Shown: positions 20,887-31,989, counted from the stretch's first letter. The stretch is DNA of 64,000 bases from Larimichthys crocea (GCF_000972845.2 NC_040033.1:4306241-4370240); one strand, 5' to 3'. Notes: generated from the sequence alone by a model not told the origin. Program-made: numbers and translations.

Positions 20887-22010
20887 AAATATGAACAAAA
20901 GAGACTTCACATCTGTCTTGTCCTTTTCCTATATAAACTGCTGTGCCAGGTTAGAGGGCTCTATTTTTTTTTAAAAAAGGCTTGAGTCACTCGTTTCTGT
21001 TTTCCTCTGTCAATTATTTGTTTTGTTTTATCAATAAGCATCAAAAAACATTTTCAAACTAAACATGAGGTCAAAGATTGTTAATCCTGTTAAGCTTGCA
21101 TCAATCTGTCTGTTCAGACAAAAGGAGCTCTTCAGTCACACAGTCACACCTCTTGCTCTTTACACGGCTGATAGAAGTCTGAGTCAATCAGAACAGCTAA
21201 TAAATTCATTAATAAATTCAAGATGACTATTCTGACACTAGCTGGGATAGGTGCCAGTCTATTTATGTATTCTGATACTTAAAAGAAACCATAACTTAGA
21301 TGTCTCATCAGCTAAATAAATTATCTAAATTCTAAAATTATTGACCACAAAAAAATGGCTTCAACAACAACTTTATGAATGTAAGTTATGTATGAAAATA
21401 AATTAGGTTCTGTTGGAGTCATTTTTGAGTTTAGGAAAATCTGTAAAAGAGTTAAACAAGTTTAATCATGTTGCTTTCATTTATGAAGGAAATAAATGTG
21501 AAATCTATTCTGAATAGGGATAAATTAAGAAAGTCGTTAAAACAGGTTCTCTCATTTTTATTATGTGGTGACATATATGACACACCTCATGGACAGGTGG
21601 TCTTTAAAGAAGAATTGTTTGTGGCTGTTAGATGGCTGAAGAGTAACAGTTTTCTGACCACACACTTGGTATGTTTTTGAACCCTATGTTTAATTTATTT
21701 TGTTTTGGCAAACTCAACCAGAGTTTATGATTCAATAAATGACATCACAGTGTTCGACAACTGTTAAATAAGTGTATCAGATCTATAATGGTAACAGAGA
21801 ACTGACCTCAGAGTCTTCAGTCTGCAGTGTGGACTCTTCAGAAAATCACACAGCAGCTTCACTCCTGAATCCTGCAGGTTGTTGTAACTCAGGCCCAGCT
21901 CTGTCAGATGGGAGGGGTTGGACTTCAGAGCTGAGGCCAGAGAAGCACAGCTGATCTCTGACAAACTGCAGTCCCTCAATCTGAATAAAGAATACATGAT
22001 GTAGATAAAA
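20887..22010. repeat. LRR-exon segmental duplication, copy 1
   Basis: This segment aligns with 22446-23970 with high similarity, covering intron sequence and one LRR exon. Landmarks are TCCTTTTCCTATATAAACTGC, CTGTCTGTTCAGACAAAAGG and TTCTGTTGGAGTCATTTTTG. Copy 1 lacks the LTR and the 78-bp duplication found in copy 2. Confidence 0.85.
21807..21980 (-). CDS. NLR LRR exon 3 (58 codons)
   Basis: This has the same structure as LRR exon 2, differing by a handful of residues ([17 protein letters not shown]). The GTCAGT donor at its end implies a further exon downstream, but none is found before the gap at 20886. Confidence 0.92.
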
Positions 22011-25000
22011 ATGGAGTAGAGTGACATCATCATAATGTCAGCCTTCTACAGAAATCATCCAAATGTCAGCACAACCTTCATACAACCATTAATGTCAACA
22101 CAGATTAATAACATGCTGCTGATCTCAGACAAGTCTGTATTGATCCTATACTGGTCTATCTCTGTCTCTCGATGTTTGTGTGTGTTCTGAAAGTTAAATA
22201 TCAATAATCAGACATTATTTGTAAAAACACTTTGAAATCAACAGAGACTAGAGAAATATTTACAATTTCAGCAAGTAAACTTGATCAATTTAAAACAAAT
22301 ATGAATTCAGAGGATCTTCTGTATACAGATGTGACCATTTACCAACAATCATAAACATTCATTTACTTTAACAACTAACAGAAGACTTTTTCTACAGTTT
22401 CTTTAAGAAACAGAAGTTTTTGGTGACTGCAGACTAAATTTAACACAAGAAAGATGAAAATATGAAGTCCTTTTCCTATATAAACTGCTGTGCCAGGTTA
22501 CAGGGCTCTGTTTTAAAAAAAAAAAGGCTTGAGTCATTCGTTTCTTTATTCCTCTGTCAATTATTTGTTTTGTTTTATCAATAAGCAACAAAAAACTGTA
22601 GTGAACCCAAAGAATGTGTCACCACATGTGAAACTGAAGGAAATTAACCTTGTTAGTGTTTGCGGATTGAAGGTAATTCTTCGGTGTTGTCTGTTGTACA
22701 GACAGTTTATTTTTCATGTACATTGTGGGGAAAAAAGGGAACGTTGGGAGGGGGAACTTTTGGGGCCGGGACTGTTGCCACCCGGGTGGTCTCAGGGGTA
22801 GACATACGCCCACTCGCCAGACGCGATTTGGACGGTGCATGTACGGCTCCGTGTTTTCATTGTTCCTTGTTCCGTCTGTTTCCACAGACAATTGTATTTG
22901 TGTCGAGGTCCCACATTCAGGACCCGTAACAAAAAACATTTTCAAATTAAACATGAGGTCAAAGATTGTTAATCCTGTTAAGCTTGCATCAATCTGTCTG
23001 TTCAGACAAAAGGAGCTCTTCAGTCACACAGTCACACCTCTTGCTTGTTAATCCTGTTAAGCTTGCATCAATCTGTCTGTTCAGACAAAATGAGCTCTTC
23101 AGTCACACAGTCACACCTCTTGCTCTTTACACGGCTGATAGAAGTCTGAGTTAATCAGAACAGCTAATAAATTCATTAATAAATTCAAGATGAATATTCT
23201 GATACTAGCTGGGATAGGCGCCAGCCTATTTATGTATTCTGATACTGAAACAAAGCATATAAGTTAAATGTCTCATCAGCTAAATAAATTATCTAAATTC
23301 TAAAATTATTGACCACAAACAAATGGCTTCAACAACAACTTTATGAATGTAAGTTATGTATGAACATGAATTAGGTTCTGTTGGAGTAATTTTTGAGTTT
23401 AGGAAAATCTGTAAAAGAGTTAAACAAGTTTAATTATGTTGCTTTCATTTATGAAGGAAATAAATGTGAAATTTATTCTGAATAGGGATAAATTAAGAAA
23501 GGCGTTAAAACAGGTTCTCTCATTTTTATTATGTGGTGATGTATATGACACACCTCTCATGGACAGGTGGTCTTTAAAGAAGAATTGTTTGTGGCTGTTA
23601 GATGGCTGAAGAGTAACAGTTTTCTGACCACACACTTGGTATGTTTTTGAACCATATGTTTAATTTATTTTGTTTTGGCAAACTCAACCAGAGTTTATGA
23701 TTCAATAAATGACATCACAGTGTTTGACAGCTGTTAAATAAATGTATCAGATCTATAAAAGTAACAGAGAACTGACCTCAGAGTCTTCAGTCTGCAGTGT
23801 GGACTCTTCAGAAAACCACACAGCAGCTTCACTCCTGAATCCTGCAGCTTGTTGTAACTCAGGCCCAGCTCTGTCAGATGGGAGGGATTGGACTTCAGAG
23901 CTGAGGCCAGAGAAGCACAGCTGATCTCTGACAAACTGCAGTCCCTCAATCTGAATAAAGAATAAATGATGTCAACACAGATTAATACAATACTTCTGAT
24001 GTAACTCAAGTGTGGAATAATTTGAATATATCAAATCAGAAATATTTCACTGTAACTGTTTATTATTTATATCAGGACCTTTTTACTGTATTTGGTCTCT
24101 CAGTAGGTACATGTCATCAAAGCAGAGGCCTGCATTGTTTCATCAAGTTTCATCAGTCTCAGTCAGATAAATGACTCTGGTAACCACACAAATAAGCTGA
24201 AAAACAGTCCTATCAAACATTTTATTACATTTTTTGATTGCATCAGATTTTTCGCTAAGGCAAATCTTGAAAAATGAACTACAGTCAGTGAACTGACCTC
24301 AGAGTCTCCAGTTTACAGTTTGGACTCTCCAGTCCAGCAGACAGTGTCTTCACTCCTGAATCCTGCAGCTTGTTTCCACTCAGGTCCAGCTCTGTCAGGT
24401 GGGAGGGGTTGGACTTCAGAGCTGAGGCCACGACTTCACAGTGAGTCTCTGCGAGTCCACAGGCAGAAAGTCTGTAATGACACATATTACAAAACATGTT
24501 ATGATGAAATCAGACCTCAGCACAACATACTCAGAGGTTTTGAAACAACAATCTTTGTTTGGTATGATCAGCACTTTATGGTGGCTAATGTTCATTAATG
24601 TAAGCAAACTTTAGATGGAAATGGTTAATTATAGTGTAATTGTTGCATTTGTGTATAATTCAGTATCCATTGCTGAGATCAATAAGAATCATTCTTTATT
24701 AGAATTTATTTAAGTTGCAGTTGTTTTGCATTATTTCATTTAGGATGAGTAAAAGTGCTTTTATTTTTAAATACTGTCACACTGACTCACCCTTACTCTG
24801 AAAACTATTTCCTGTTCGTAGCATACATGCATTTTGTTTATTTGTGTGTGACATTTACACAATGTATGATCACATTTTTGTTTCAAGTTTGGTATTCATG
24901 AGGTATTTTTGTTTGGAATATCACCTTCCAGAATTAGGTGCAGTATTACGTTGGATGCCAGCAGAGTGCAGTGTGAGACCCTACGTGCTGCGTAGACTGT

Positions 25001-28000
25001 GTTTATCTATCTGATGAGAGCAACTGAACTAAACGGCAGCACGTTTTCATCGTCTCATTTATCCTGTTATAGGCTACTTTAACTGTGGACACTGCCCCGT
25101 GCCCGGCAGGTGTTACATGTATTTTATTTGGTAAATGTCATTCCACATGATGTGCATGTTATTGATTATGTTAAGCTAACATTGTTTATATTTTTGTCAA
25201 TGCAATTTAGTTTTCACTGTGGATTTGGAGAGAGAAGCTTCGAATAAACCAGCAACAAGAAGCCCACTTTTGTCTGAAACATCATATATATCATCTCATA
25301 ATTGTGACTTGATGCTGCGATGTCTGCTTCAGGAAAAGTTATAGTTTACTCAATTATAAAAGACAAAACAAAAATGATCTACACAGCACTTTTTAAAAAC
25401 TAAATTACTGAATGCTTTAAACACTTAAAAACAGATAGAAACAATAGCTACTACTAACTACTAAGCCCCACAAGCTGCCAGCAGATTTGTAATGCGTGAT
25501 TATTATGAGAACCTGACACTGATGTGTGGAGGGGGTCAACGATGCCCTCACTTTTATAATTACATGAAAGCAGGTTGGCACAGTGGCGCAGTGGTTAGCA
25601 CCGTTGCTGTTACCACAGAGCAAGAATAGGTTTGAACCTCGCAGCTGACTATGGCCTTTCTGTGGTTGTGGACTTCGCATGTTTGCATGTTCTCCACATG
25701 TCTGTGTGTCTGTGGGTACTCCAGCTTCCTCCCACAGTCCAGAGACATGCAGGTTTATTAGTGACTCTAAATTGACCGTAGGTGTGTATATGAGTGTAAT
25801 TGTTTGTCTCTATGTGACAGCCCTGTGATGACACAGAGCCTGATAAGGATTTGTGGTTATGAAAATGGATGGAAGAATTGCATGAAAGCAGAAAATTTCA
25901 GAAACCTCCTCTGGAAAATAAAACTGAAACTCTTAAGCATCGTAAAACACCTCGTTCACACCCTTTAAAGTCTTTCGTGTATTTTTCCTCAGCACACAAA
26001 GGAAGATGAATAGAAGAAAAAATGAAAAATGTAACAGTTATTAGACATAAACAAAATGTGGTGATTAACTTGGAAGCTGAAAAATCTACATTTGTACACT
26101 CACAGCATTTGAAACAACTCAAGAACATCTGTGCCAAAAAACATCTGTCATACAATGTTTGCAACAAACAAGTGGAACACTATTTTAAAAAGAATTTTGT
26201 AGTGTGAATATCTGAAGATCTAAACTACTAATCTACACTGATTTATAATGTGAATCACATCTGGACTTACACAGCCTTTCTGCAGTTCCTCACAGCTGGA
26301 ATCAGTCTCAGTCGTCCCTGGTCTGATGTGTTGTACTTCTTCAGGTTCAGCTCATCCAGAACCTCCTCTGACATCTGCAGCATGTAGGCCAGAGCTGAGC
26401 AGTGGATCTCAGAGAGTTTCTTCTCTGATCTGTTCTCTGACTTCAGGAACTCTTGGATCTCCTGATGGACTGAGTCATCGTTCATCTCCATCAGACAGTG
26501 GAAGATGTTGATGTTTCTGTCAGGAGAGATATCATCACTGTTTATCTTCTTCAGGTTGTTGATGACTCTCTGGATGATTTCTGGACTGTTGTCTGTCTGA
26601 CCCAGCAGGCCTCCTAACAGTCTCTGGTTGGACTCCAGAGAGAGGCCATGAAGGAAGCGAACAAACAGGTCCAGGTGACCATTTTCACTTTCAAGGGATT
26701 TCTCCATGACTTTCCTCAGGAACACATCCAGAGATGGGAAACGTCTGTCAGCGTTTCCAAAATGCTTGAAAATCTTCTTCTGGAAAGACTTTAGTTTGAA
26801 GTCCCTGTATTTGTCTTTTCCCAGGAAGTCCTTCAGTACCTTTGTGTTCCTGTTGGAGTAACAGTGGAACATGTAGACTGCAGCCAGAAACTCCTGAACG
26901 CTCAGATGAACAAAGCTGTAGACTGTTTTCTGGAAGATCACACTCTCTCTTTTGAAGATCTCTGTACAAACTCCTGAGTACACCGAGGCCTCTGTGACAT
27001 CCAGACCACACTGCTCCAGGTCTTCTTGGTAGAACATGATGTTTCCTTTCTCCAGCTGTTCAAACGCCAGCCTCCCCAGCTTCAGAAGAACTTCTCTGTC
27101 AGCCTCCGTCAGCTCCTGTGGACTTGTCTCATGTCCCTCATCATACTTCTTCTTCTTCCTCTTTGTCTGAACCAGCAGGAAGTGTGAGTACAGGTCAGTC
27201 AGGGTCTTGGGCAGCTCTCCTCTCTGGTCTGTGGTCAACATGTGGTCCAGAACTGTAGCAGTGATCCAGCAGAAGACTGGGATCAGACACATGATGTGGA
27301 GGCTCCTGGAGGTCTTGATGTGTGAGATGATTCTGCTGGACAGATCTTCATCACTGACTCTCCTCCTGAAGTACTCCTCCTTCTGAGCATCAGTGAAGCC
27401 TCGTACTTCTGTTACCCTGGCAACACATTTAGGAGGGATCTGATTGGCTGCTGCAGGTCTGGAAGTTATCCAGATGAGAGCCGAGGGAAGCAGATTCCCC
27501 TTGATGAGGCTTGTCAACAGCACGCTGACTGATGACTCCTGTGTGACATCAGACACGAGCTCTTTGTTGTTGAAATCCAGTGAAAGTCTGCTTTCATCCA
27601 GGCCGTCAAAGATGAACAGAAGTTTACAGACAGCGAGCTCCTCTGCTGTGACCTTCTGTAATGTTGGATGGAAAACATGGAGCAGCTTGAGAAGACTGTA
27701 CTGCTCATCTTTGATCAGGTTCAGCTCCCTGAACGAGAGCAGAACCACCAGACTGACATCTTGGTTCTCCGAGCCCTCTGCCCAGTCCAGAGTGAACTTC
27801 AGCACTGAGAAGGTTTTTCCAACGCCAGCGACGCCGTTGGTCAGAACGACTCTGATGTGTCTCTGTTGGTCAGGTAAGGCTTTGAAGATGTCGTGGCACT
27901 TGATGGGAGTGTCATGGAGGGTCTCCATCTTGGAAGCTGTCTCAAGCTGCCTCACCTCATGTTGGGTGTTAACCTCTTCACTCTGTCCCTCTGTGATGTA

Positions 28001-31000
28001 GAGCTCAGTGTAGATCCTGTTGAGGAGGGTTCCACTTCCTGTTTCATCACTTCCTTCAGTCACATGTTCACATCTCATTTTCTGACTGACCTTATATTTA
28101 TCTAAAACCTCCTGCAGACCAGCACTCACTAAAGAAGAGGAAAAGTGTGAGACAAAACAATTGTTAATATGCTGATTCATTTCAGAAACAATAAAAAAAT
28201 ATATCAATATAAGAATATTTATGGAAGTAAAAGTTTTAAAGTCAAGTTTTGTTGTGTGAACTGTTCCTTCCTCCCTGTAATATACTGTTGCCCTCAGGCA
28301 ACAAACCCTATTTCTGGCCCTGGCAGCACCCCTTTAAATGTTTTTAACCTTTTTTTACCCCTAACAACACCAGACAATGTCACCGTCCAATAAAATCAGG
28401 GGCTGAAGTGTGTTTGGCTATGTGTCTTGGCGTGGAGCAGTGCCAACAAGCGCTAATATAAATTTCACTTTTTTACACTTCAAAGTGAAATAACTTGTTT
28501 GAAAAAATATGTAAATGTGCATGAATATGTAGATAAGCATATTTGATTGTTTATATTTGTTTTTTATTTTTATTTATATACTAAAACTGTGTTTTTTCAT
28601 TCGTTGCCTCAGGGCAACATCATTCAGTTGTAGCACTTTTGTTAGGGCAATATCATACTAACGGATGGAGATGCCTGAGATAAATAATTAGCACCATACT
28701 CAATGTACTCAATGCACTTGCTACTATTGCTTGTAGGAAATGGATGCAAGGACATTTTATAGTTGCAAGCAGGAAACAGTTAGGATCATTCCATCCGAAA
28801 GTGAGGACAGTGAGCTTGAGGAGGACAGTGAGGAAGAGTGGACCCCAGAATCAGGTTTGAGAGCCAGTTAGTAGGTCAGGGGCCAGTCAGTAAAGTAACA
28901 TATATAATGAGTTTGTGTGTGTCTATGTGTGTGCTCATATGTGCAATATGTGTGTGCATGTATGCAGTACGTGTGTGTGGGTATATACAGTATGTGTGTG
29001 TGTCTGTGTGTATACAGTACATGTGTTTTCTGCACGAGTGTGGTGTATGTGTGTGCATTCCTGTGTGTGTATCTGTGTACTATGTACACGTGAGTCTCAA
29101 TGCATGTGTATGCTTTTGTGTATGGCTTTTGTGTACATGTACATTTGTATGTGTATGCATTTGTGGGTGAAGAAAGGCATATGATCAATTCAAATGTCAA
29201 ATGTGCTTCCTGCTTTTTTCAAGGAGGTTGTCTGGCTGCTAATGAAACTTGTTCAAATGTATCTCCTGCTTGCTTATTCTCATTCCATGTAGTAGTGAAA
29301 ACCTTGGTGTTTTAGTACTCCTGTCGCACAGTGTTGCCCTGAGGCAACAAACCTACATCTGTTTAGGGCTGGGGGGTCAAATTTTATCATTGATATATTA
29401 TCAGGGACCTAAAAGCTTTAAAAAAAATGGAGTGAAATATTTTTTCCACCCTAAAATAATGCCATAGAGGGTTAAACCGATCCACTGATAAAATAATACA
29501 AAATCTGTTCATGTCTTGATATTTAGACCTGTTTCTTTTTAACAGCACGACTAACAAAGTTCTGTCAGTCTTTGTGACATAAAAGCCTCCTGCTGATTTG
29601 CAGGTGGAAAACTTTTATTTGAAGCATCAGCTTTGTCAGGCTCTTGTCATCTCGTGTCTGGACTTCTGCAAGTCCTGGCTGGTCTGCCTGCATGTGCCAT
29701 CTGACCTCTGCAGTTCATCCAGAATGCAGCAGCCCGGCTGGTCTTCAACCCAAGTTACCCCACACTACACCACTCCTCTGCTCCCTGCACTGGCTACTAG
29801 TGATCACTCCAATTTGATTCAAGTCACTGGTGTTTGTCGACTGTGCTGTGAATGGCTCAAGCTCATCCTACACCCAGGACATGGTCAAACCAAACACCAC
29901 AGCCCGTCCATGACGCTCTGCTACTTCCAATCAGCTTGTTACTCCCTCGTGATGAGGGGACCAGCTACTACTCAACAAAATCACAACTGTTCACTGTCCT
30001 GAATCTACAATGGTGGAACGAGCTGACCACTCACATCAGGACAGCAGAAACTGTACACATCTTCAGCCTGAACACTCAGAAACTAAATGTAGCATTTGAA
30101 GCCGTTCAGCTTATTTGATGAAGTTGATGTATTTCAGTGACTCTTGCAGTTTTTAGGATGAAATGCAGCAGATTACATGTTTAAGATCTACAGTCTTACT
30201 TTGTACAGGGCTGGTCTGACTGACTGTCTGCAGTCCAGGTCTTGTTCTGGATCTTTCCTCCACAGGAACATGACTCCTCTTCCTCTCTCTGTGAAGACAT
30301 TTCTTTATAAATAAAATGATTTGTTGATTGTTGTTGAAAAATATCAAGATTTGTCCGACACTGTTGAGAAGCTCAGATGTTCACAGAGGACAGTAAATAT
30401 GTTGTTATTTTAAATTCAGTTTTCAGTCTGTAATGAAAATGATTTGATTGCAACTCTCCTGCTTTCATAAACTTTAATTAACAGCTATATTTATATATAT
30501 AAATCTTTGAGCATTTTATCTTCATCCTCAATGCATCATCTTCATCAGGTCAGTTTACAGTAAAAACAGTCTCTTACTTTGTGTCTGAGGGTCCAGGTTC
30601 ATCACTGAAAGTTCATTGGCATAATCTTTGGACCGGTCACTCTTCATAGACAGACAGCTGGATACTGGAGACTCTGCTCTCTGTCTGTTGGACTGAACTC
30701 TGCAAACACCCAACATGTTTTTATTCATATCACATGAATCCTTGATAAATTCTCTGATAAAGAATGCAGGAAGCTCTGAATACACAAACATGATTCCTCT
30801 ATGTAAAAAAAAAAAAAAAAGTGGTGGAAAATGTAATATAGGGGCACAGAAACAGACAAAATGGCATCAAAAGTTAAAAAAAAATATTCAAATAAATGAG
30901 TTAGTAGCAGTTCTCTTACTTTGTGTCTGAGGGTCCAGGTTCATCTCTGAAGGCTAAAGGATAATCTTTGGACTGGTTACTCTTCATAGACAGACAGCTG

Positions 31001-31050
31001 GATACTGCAGACTCTGCTCTGTCCTCCTCTTCCTCCTCACAGTCAATCAT
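21807..31050 (-). CDS. NLRC3-like fish NLR immune receptor (3' incomplete)
   Basis: This is a fish-specific NLR gene of the NLRC3-like group, a cytosolic NACHT-LRR sensor of innate immunity. Coding exons on the minus strand are 31050-30920, 30699-30578, 30288-30200, 28128-26271 (FISNA plus NACHT), and three 174-bp LRR exons at 24471-24298, 23950-23777 and 21980-21807. Donor and acceptor dinucleotides and phases agree everywhere except around the second exon. That exon carries two net extra bases and would bring a TGA into frame at the start of the NACHT exon; skipping it restores the frame. No terminal exon, stop codon or B30.2/SPRY domain was found before the gap at 20.8 kb. Without a search I cannot say which member of this very large family it is. 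Confidence 0.85.
22600..22932 (-). mobile_element. solo LTR in NLR intron
   Basis: Copy 1 of the duplication has an uninterrupted GCATCAAAAAACATTTTC where copy 2 has about 330 extra bases. The insert reads TGTAGTG...CCGTAACA on the plus strand (TG...CA ends) and is flanked by the short direct repeat AAAAAC. Read on the minus strand it begins TGTTACGGG and carries a polyadenylation signal (AATAAA) in its second half, which suggests minus orientation. It has no internal genes. Confidence 0.75.
23777..23950 (-). CDS. NLR LRR exon 2 (58 codons)
   Basis: This 174-bp exon lies between acceptor TTATTCAG and donor GTCAGT. It encodes [44 protein letters not shown] and LKTLR. It is nearly identical to LRR exon 3 because the two lie in a segmental duplication. 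Confidence 0.92.
24298..24471 (-). CDS. NLR LRR exon 1 (58 codons)
   Basis: This 174-bp LRR exon lies between acceptor TTACAG and donor GTCAGT. It encodes [20 protein letters not shown], then [18 protein letters not shown] and ends LETLR. It joins the NACHT exon in phase (AAG GCT GT + A). Confidence 0.92.
25570..25880 (+). mobile_element. SINE in NLR intron 4
   Basis: The head GCGCAGTGGTTAGCA is followed by a degenerate B-box (GGTTTGAACCTCGC). The body is typical of a high-copy teleost SINE: TTTGCATGTTCTCC, CTTCCTCCCACAGTCC, TGACTCTAAATTGACCGTAG. It ends near TGGATGGAAG. The family name was not assigned. The rest of this intron (24472-26270) shows no further gene. Confidence 0.7.
26271..28128 (-). 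CDS. NLR exon 4: FISNA and NACHT domains
   Basis: This large uninterrupted exon has about 619 codons. It is entered at acceptor TTCTTTAG in phase 1 and left at donor GT|GTAAGT in phase 2. Residues 1-80 of the exon form the fish-specific NACHT-associated (FISNA) region ([14 protein letters not shown]). Walker A GVAGVGKT is at about residues 98-105 and Walker B FIFDGLDE at about 171-178. Further NACHT landmarks are [41 protein letters not shown] and [15 protein letters not shown]-binding residues are all present, so the NTPase should be competent. The C-terminal part ([16 protein letters not shown] helices to RNCRKAV) links to the LRR exons. Length and order are normal for the family. Confidence 0.95.
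28287..29477 (+). mobile_element. decayed TTAA-type (piggyBac-like) element
   Basis: Three 16-bp palindrome-like motifs, GTTGCCCTCAGGCAAC (28287), GTTGCCTCAGGGCAAC (28604) and GTTGCCCTGAGGCAAC (29333), punctuate the region. The second and third are exact reverse complements of each other. A short frame at about 28742-28858 starts [14 protein letters not shown] and runs into [15 protein letters not shown], the acidic start style of piggyBac-derived transposases. The right side ends GCCATAGAGGGTTAA. The catalytic core is missing and replaced in part by a TG-rich tract (28915-29165). The left boundary is uncertain. Confidence 0.4.
29600..30118 (+). mobile_element. degenerate LINE 3' fragment in NLR intron
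   Basis: Broken frames recall the LINE reverse-transcriptase C-terminus seen at 7.6 kb: [14 protein letters not shown], a disrupted [10 protein letters not shown] equivalent, WWNEL and a terminal FSLNTQKL. Several frameshifts and no tail motif make it an old copy. Confidence 0.6.
30200..30288 (-). CDS. NLR exon 3, zinc-finger-less form
   Basis: This 89-bp exon begins [11 protein letters not shown] and passes directly to [18 protein letters not shown]. Its phases (2 in, 1 out) match exon 1 and the NACHT exon. In related fish NLRs, as I recall them, a RING-like Cys/His segment lies between VPVEE and [10 protein letters not shown]. Here that segment is absent without loss of frame. Confidence 0.75.
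30578..30699 (-). CDS. NLR exon 2, paralogous to exon 1, frameshifted
   Basis: This is a second SCLSMKS-type repeat exon ([20 protein letters not shown]), entered in phase 2. After SKDY the frame diverges from exon 1: the [13 protein letters not shown] codons are present, but in another frame. The exon is 122 bp, two more than a phase-preserving length. The two extra bases seem to lie at GCCAATG and CTTTCAG by comparison with exon 1. It is either a decayed or skipped exon, or a sequencing error. Confidence 0.7.
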
Positions 31051-31068
31051 CTTCTGTCTTCAGTCAGT
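30920..31068 (-). CDS. NLR exon 1 (coding from 31050)
   Basis: The acceptor CTCTCAG is at 31069-31070 and the ATG at 31050. It encodes an acidic start ([14 protein letters not shown]), then [19 protein letters not shown] and DEPGPSDTK. The SCLSMKS and DEPGPSDTK segments are the N-terminal repeat motif of fish NLRs. The donor AAA|GTAAGA leaves phase 2. Confidence 0.85.
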
Positions 31069-31458
31069 CTGAGAGGTGAAACAGTAACACTGACTGTGAA
31101 CAGAAGAAACAAGAAAAACAGGTTTGTTCAAGAGTCACTGAGCGAACAGAAACACAGACACACACAGCTACACACACGGATACACATGTGCAAAGCAATA
31201 TGTTGTATTGTATTTTATGTATAGTGTACAGGATAAAACAGTCAGACGTTCACCTGGTCAGGTTTCTTTAAATCTCTGCTTGTTTTCTTGATTTCAGCAG
31301 GTTTAATGTGAATTATTCAGCCAGTCACGACTTTATGTTGACAGAAGAATCAAAGTGTTGAGTTCATTCAAACATTTCTTTCCTCTACAGTCCACAGAGA
31401 GAAAACTGACTCAGAGACTTTGACAGTAAAATAATAAATATGTTGGATTAACACTCAC

Positions 31459-31560
31459 CCTGCCTCAGCCTTCACTTTTCCTCCGTCTGCTCTGTCTTAA
31501 AATGGAGACTGAACAAACTGAACGCTTTCACTTTCATGGTCCCGCCCTTTCCTTGTATAA
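31459..31560 (-). promoter_or_regulatory. NLR promoter and 5' noncoding exon with ISRE-like site
   Basis: On the minus strand a possible TATA-like TTATACAA (31553-31560) and a GC box GGGCGGG (31541-31547) precede ATGAAAGTGAAAGCG (31523-31537). The last motif is a GAAA-N2-GAAA interferon-stimulated response element. A noncoding exon then ends at donor GGGTGAGTG (exon end 31459). The order and distance to the first coding exon suggest the gene's promoter and interferon/IRF responsiveness. The start site was not determined. Confidence 0.6.
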
Positions 31561-31985
31561 ACAAGGTACTCTGCAAACTCGGGAAGTGTTATCTCATCCT
31601 CTTGCAGTAAGGAAACACTGGTTAACATCACACTAAACTAAAATAAAATAAAGTAAAATAGAATAAAAATAAGAAATAAAATAAAACAAATGCATAATGG
31701 TAAAAAAGTAAAACTCATTAAAGTGTTTGTGATTTTGGCCACTAAAGAACCACTAAGAGCGCTTTAAAATAGCAATAATGGATGATTGGAGGGGGTCTTT
31801 AAGAGGTTTCAGTTGTTTTTGTTGAATTGGTCATTAAAATACCCAGAAAATGAATAAAATATCTACAATGTCATAGAATAGAGCAATCATAAGAAGATTT
31901 AGGTCATTTACCTTGAAAAGAAACAACAAGCTACACTTTTACACTTTTAAACTTTCAGACAGACAAGTGAAGCACCTCAAAATTC
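31560..31985. other. intergenic, A-rich tract
   Basis: AAAATA-rich low-complexity DNA lies at about 31636-31690. No gene is seen upstream of the NLR promoter. Confidence 0.5.
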
Positions 31986-31989
31986 TCAG

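Larger units (their letters stand above)
22446..23970. repeat. LRR-exon segmental duplication, copy 2
   Basis: Counterpart of 20887-22010. It additionally contains a solo LTR (about 22600-22932) and a 78-bp direct duplication (22968-23045 and 23046-23123, each beginning near TTGTTAATCCTGTTAAGC). Both changes therefore post-date the duplication or were lost from copy 1. Confidence 0.85.

Noticed and set aside
22660..23051. 111-codon frames within the intronic insert
   Set aside because: They lie in the solo LTR and cross its border into intron sequence. No gag, pol or env features.
27444..28001. 185-codon plus-strand open frame
   Set aside because: It is antisense to the NACHT exon, whose minus-strand translation matches a well-known domain with Walker motifs. 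The plus frame has no recognisable features.
28838..29200. Cys/Val/His-rich frames on both strands
   Set aside because: They are translations of a TG/CA-rich low-complexity tract.
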